Shown in pieces: positions 6,607 through 9,321 of a stretch of 9,321 bases of DNA; within the stretch, counting starts at the first letter, position 1; each line of letters begins with the position of its first letter. Origin of the DNA: GCA-002731945 sp036344135 (GTDB lineage Bacteria; Pseudomonadota; Alphaproteobacteria; MED-G09); the NCBI GenBank assembly GCA_036344135.1, contig JAYYUG010000023.1, positions 1 through 9,321 on the forward strand. Reading direction: 5' to 3'. Under the pieces are notes generated by a model. The model was not told where the DNA came from and made no database searches. It saw only the letters and a program-made list of their open reading frames with translations. Position numbers and translations under genes: made by a program.

Positions 6607-9321
6607 ATGGTATCACTAAATGACAAATATGAACTTGATAATGGTCAAGCTTATGTGTCTGGTCTTCAAGCTTTGGTGAGACTTCCAATCGTTCAAAGCA
6701 AGATTGATAAATCAAAAGGTCTAAGTATTTCAGGTTTTATATCGGGTTACCGGGGTTCTCCTCTCGGTGGTTATGATGCTCAACTGCAAAGAGCTTCACG
6801 TTATTTGAAAGAAGAAAATATACATTTTGAACCTGGTATTAATGAAGACTTAGCTGCAACAGCGGTTTGGGGATCCCAACAAATCCATTTTGGGTCGGGC
6901 AGTGACTTAGATGGGGTGTTTGGAATTTGGTATGGGAAAGGCCCCGGCGTTGACCGATCTTTAGATGCCCTACGACATGCCAATTTAGCTGGTACATCAC
7001 CTCACGGAGGTGTTCTGGCATTAGGAGGGGACGATCATGGTGCTCGCTCATCTACTACTGCTCACCAGTCAGACCATAATTGGGTATCTGCATTTATTCC
7101 TTATTTGTATCCTGCAGGTGTTTCCGAGTTGGTAGAGTTTGGACTTTTGGGCATTGCTATGAGCCGTTATACTGGAGCATGGACAGGGATGAAAATCTTA
7201 GCGGATGTTGCCGACGCATCAGTTACAGCGGATCTTTCGAAAGAAAAAAGAAAGATAATAATTCCCGATGATTTTGATATGCCTGAAGGTGGTCTTCATA
7301 TTCGTTTTCCGGATAATGTTCGAGAACAGGATATTCGCCTTCAGCGTTATAAAGGTTTTGCAGCTCAAGCTTTCGCAAGGGCAAATAATATCGATCAAAT
7401 AGTTTGGAGATCAGATAATGCCAAAATTGGAATTATGGCTTCTGGAAAATCTTACGAAGATGTTAGGGAGTCCTTACACTTTTTGGGAGTTGATGAAGAA
7501 ATTGCTAAGGAAATCGGTTTATGTCTTTATAAGGTAGGGATGCCTTGGCCTTTAGAACCGACAGGTGTAAGGAAGTTTAGCCAAGGGTTAGAAGAAATTT
7601 TGGTGGTTGAGGAAAAAAGAGAATTAATCGAGCACCAGTTAAAATGGCAACTTTTTAATTGGAAAGAGAATGAAAGACCTATTGTTATTGGAAAAAATGA
7701 CGAAGAAAATCGATGGCTTTTGCCCGCTGAAAATGAGTTGCCTTTACAAACTATTATTGAGGTTGTCGCGCAGCGATTAGCTAAAAAAACGCAAATAAAA
7801 GACATTCAAAAAAAATTAATCTGGTTTAAAGAACGTGCAAAAGAGCGCAAACATAGAGAGCCTCTGGCTGAGAGGTCGGCTTATTTCTGTTCAGGGTGCC
7901 CTCACAACACTTCAACAAAATTACCAGAAGGAAGTTACGCGACAGCAGGAATAGGATGTCATTATTTGGCCTTAAACATGGACCGAGAAACACAGACCTA
8001 TACACATATGGGTGGTGAAGGAGCCAGCTGGATTGGAAGGCATAGGTTTGCTAGAGATAAACATATGTTTGTGAACATTGGCGATGGAACTTATCAGCAT
8101 TCTGGATTACTTGCTATCAAAGCAGCAGTTGCTTCGGGGGTGAATGCCACATATAAAATTCTCTATAATGATGCTGTAGCTATGACAGGCGGTCAAAAAG
8201 TAGATGGAAGTCCTTCGGTAATTGAAATAGCCTTCCAGGTTCAAGCTGAAGGAGTAAAAGATATATCGATCGTTGCAGAGGACCCTAAAATTTATCAAGG
8301 TCTTACTTTACCTGAAGATGTAGAGGTTTTTGAAAGAGATAAACTGGACAAGATACAAAGAAGATATCGCGATATCGCCGGTTGTACGGTCATTATTTAT
8401 GATCAAACCTGTGCGGCAGAAAAAAGGCGAAGGAGAAAAAGAGGATTAATGCCAGATCCTCTTAAACGGGTCTATATCAATCCCGATGTTTGTGAGGGAT
8501 GTGGTGATTGTTCAACGCAATCTAATTGTATATCTGTTGAACCTCTAGAAACAGAATTGGGAAGAAAAAGAAAAATTAATCAATCGAATTGCAATAAAGA
8601 TTTTTCATGTGTTGAAGGGTTTTGTCCTTCCTTTATAACCTTTGACATAACAAAAGAGCCGGAAAAAGGTAATTTTACAAATCCACCCGAAATAAACATC
8701 AAGAATCCAAAAATAAAGGAATTGCAAGAGCCTTGGAATATAATGATAACGGGCGTAGGGGGAACCGGGGTGATAACAATTGGCGCCCTTATCGGTATGG
8801 CAGCTAATATTGAAGGAAAAAAAGCTACAGCCCTGGATATGACAGGCCTTGCCCAAAAAAATGGAGCGGTTTGGAGTCATATAAGGATTGATCGCAAGGA
8901 TGAATATTTAAGATCAAATAGAATTCCCCCTGGGTCGGCTGATCTTCTTATTGCATGTGATCCTCTAGTTAGTATTGGAGAAGATTCCTTATCTGTAATA
9001 TCTAAAAATACGACTTCTACTGTAATTAATCGCCAACAATCTCCTGTAGCTGAATTTATCCTTGAAAGAGATTTTGATTTCAATGAAAAAATGGTAATGG
9101 ATCGAGTTTTGGAAAACACTAAAGAAATTTCTGCAGAATTACCTGCGGCAGAGTTATCTGAAAGATTAACCGGTGATAGTATAGGTTCAAATCTCATCCT
9201 CCTTGGTACCGCTTGGCAGAAGGGCCTTATTCCCTTAGAAAAACAATCAATTTGTGAAGCAATCTCCCTTAATGGCACGTCTGTTGAAAAAAATATCGCT
9301 ATATTTGAATGGGGCCGTCAT
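6607..9321 (+). CDS. Indolepyruvate:ferredoxin oxidoreductase family protein (fused IorA-IorB type), cut by the right edge
   Basis: The frame is open from ATG 6607 to the last base, 905 residues, with no stop; fused family members run about 1150, so some 250 residues are missing. The family converts aryl- or branched-chain 2-oxoacids plus CoA into acyl-CoA and CO2, using thiamine diphosphate and iron-sulfur centres, with ferredoxin as acceptor. In order: pyrimidine-binding-like N-domain (GFISGYRGSPLGGYD from 43; GGDDHGARSSTTAHQSDH around 140-157); a transketolase-C-like region to about 400; thiamine diphosphate domain with CSGCPHN (428-434), GDGTYQHSG (492-500) and N521 for the metal and cofactor; a cysteine cluster C629, C632, C635, C641 plus C662, C668, C673 for [4Fe-4S] binding; and the IorB-like gamma domain from about 705 with GVGGTGVITIG (716-726). 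An in-frame TAG at 6595 excludes an earlier start; no good ribosome site is seen in the 9-base gap. The last position suggests that it feeds acyl-CoA to the other genes. Substrate is not determinable from the sequence. Confidence 0.9.
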   Translation, partial: MVSLNDKYELDNGQAYVSGLQALVRLPIVQSKIDKSKGLSISGFISGYRGSPLGGYDAQLQRASRYLKEENIHFEPGINEDLAATAVWGSQQIHFGSGSDLDGVFGIWYGKGPGVDRSLDALRHANLAGTSPHGGVLALGGDDHGARSSTTAHQSDHNWVSAFIPYLYPAGVSELVEFGLLGIAMSRYTGAWTGMKILADVADASVTADLSKEKRKIIIPDDFDMPEGGLHIRFPDNVREQDIRLQRYKGFAAQAFARANNIDQIVWRSDNAKIGIMASGKSYEDVRESLHFLGVDEEIAKEIGLCLYKVGMPWPLEPTGVRKFSQGLEEILVVEEKRELIEHQLKWQLFNWKENERPIVIGKNDEENRWLLPAENELPLQTIIEVVAQRLAKKTQIKDIQKKLIWFKERAKERKHREPLAERSAYFCSGCPHNTSTKLPEGSYATAGIGCHYLALNMDRETQTYTHMGGEGASWIGRHRFARDKHMFVNIGDGTYQHSGLLAIKAAVASGVNATYKILYNDAVAMTGGQKVDGSPSVIEIAFQVQAEGVKDISIVAEDPKIYQGLTLPEDVEVFERDKLDKIQRRYRDIAGCTVIIYDQTCAAEKRRRRKRGLMPDPLKRVYINPDVCEGCGDCSTQSNCISVEPLETELGRKRKINQSNCNKDFSCVEGFCPSFITFDITKEPEKGNFTNPPEINIKNPKIKELQEPWNIMITGVGGTGVITIGALIGMAANIEGKKATALDMTGLAQKNGAVWSHIRIDRKDEYLRSNRIPPGSADLLIACDPLVSIGEDSLSVISKNTTSTVINRQQSPVAEFILERDFDFNEKMVMDRVLENTKEISAELPAAELSERLTGDSIGSNLILLGTAWQKGLIPLEKQSICEAISLNGTSVEKNIAIFEWGRH

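Noticed and set aside
6595..6609. In-frame TAG between the dehydrogenase and the oxidoreductase, as possible read-through or a broken fusion
   Set aside because: The two genes share a frame by chance; each has complete family ends here (a normal dehydrogenase C-terminus, a normal oxidoreductase N-terminus).
7080..7271. Plus-strand open frame of 63 codons inside the oxidoreductase gene
   Set aside because: It is in another frame from the intact 905-residue reading and shows no motif or ribosome site.
8877..9278. Minus-strand open frame of 133 codons
   Set aside because: It is opposite the conserved gamma domain of the oxidoreductase and its translation resembles no family I know.
1..9321. 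A mobile element, phage or defence system
   Set aside because: No transposase, integrase, inverted repeats, direct repeats or defence-type genes are visible; all coding capacity is taken by metabolic genes of uniform base composition.

Overview
The window is a dense run of six genes, all on the + strand, with 10 or 11 bases at most between any two and two ATGA stop/start overlaps. It reads as the middle of one operon that degrades branched acyl-CoA compounds. Both outer genes are cut by the window edges. The DNA is visibly AT-rich with AGA/AGG and A/T-ending codons common. The proteins look proteobacterial, in particular a single fused IorA-IorB type 2-oxoacid oxidoreductase. An AT-rich, probably aquatic proteobacterium is a reasonable guess, but nothing here fixes the taxon.

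Layout: (1) 3-986, the C-terminal part of an AtuA-family (DUF1446) protein; (2) 983-2605, the carboxyltransferase (beta) subunit of a biotin-dependent acyl-CoA carboxylase of the methylcrotonyl-/geranyl-CoA type; (3) 2617-3429, a crotonase-fold hydratase of the LiuC/AtuE type; (4) 3440-5428, the biotin carboxylase plus biotin carrier (alpha) subunit; (5) 5425-6597, an isovaleryl-CoA dehydrogenase-type acyl-CoA dehydrogenase; (6) 6607 to the right edge, a large indolepyruvate:ferredoxin oxidoreductase-type protein (first 905 residues).

Together, genes 5, 2+4 and 3 form the dehydrogenation, carboxylation and hydration steps shared by leucine/isovalerate use (liu) and acyclic terpene use (atu). 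On the leucine route this is isovaleryl-CoA to 3-methylcrotonyl-CoA, then 3-methylglutaconyl-CoA, then HMG-CoA. The final lyase is not in the window. Gene 6 is of a family that turns a 2-oxoacid into an acyl-CoA with ferredoxin as acceptor, so it could feed the pathway from above. The AtuA-family gene is a mark of atu-type clusters and has no settled biochemical role that I know of. The set is therefore a liu/atu hybrid, and its true substrate is the main open question.

I see no RNA gene, CRISPR array, mobile element, long repeat, promoter or terminator. No non-coding stretch is longer than about 11 bases.
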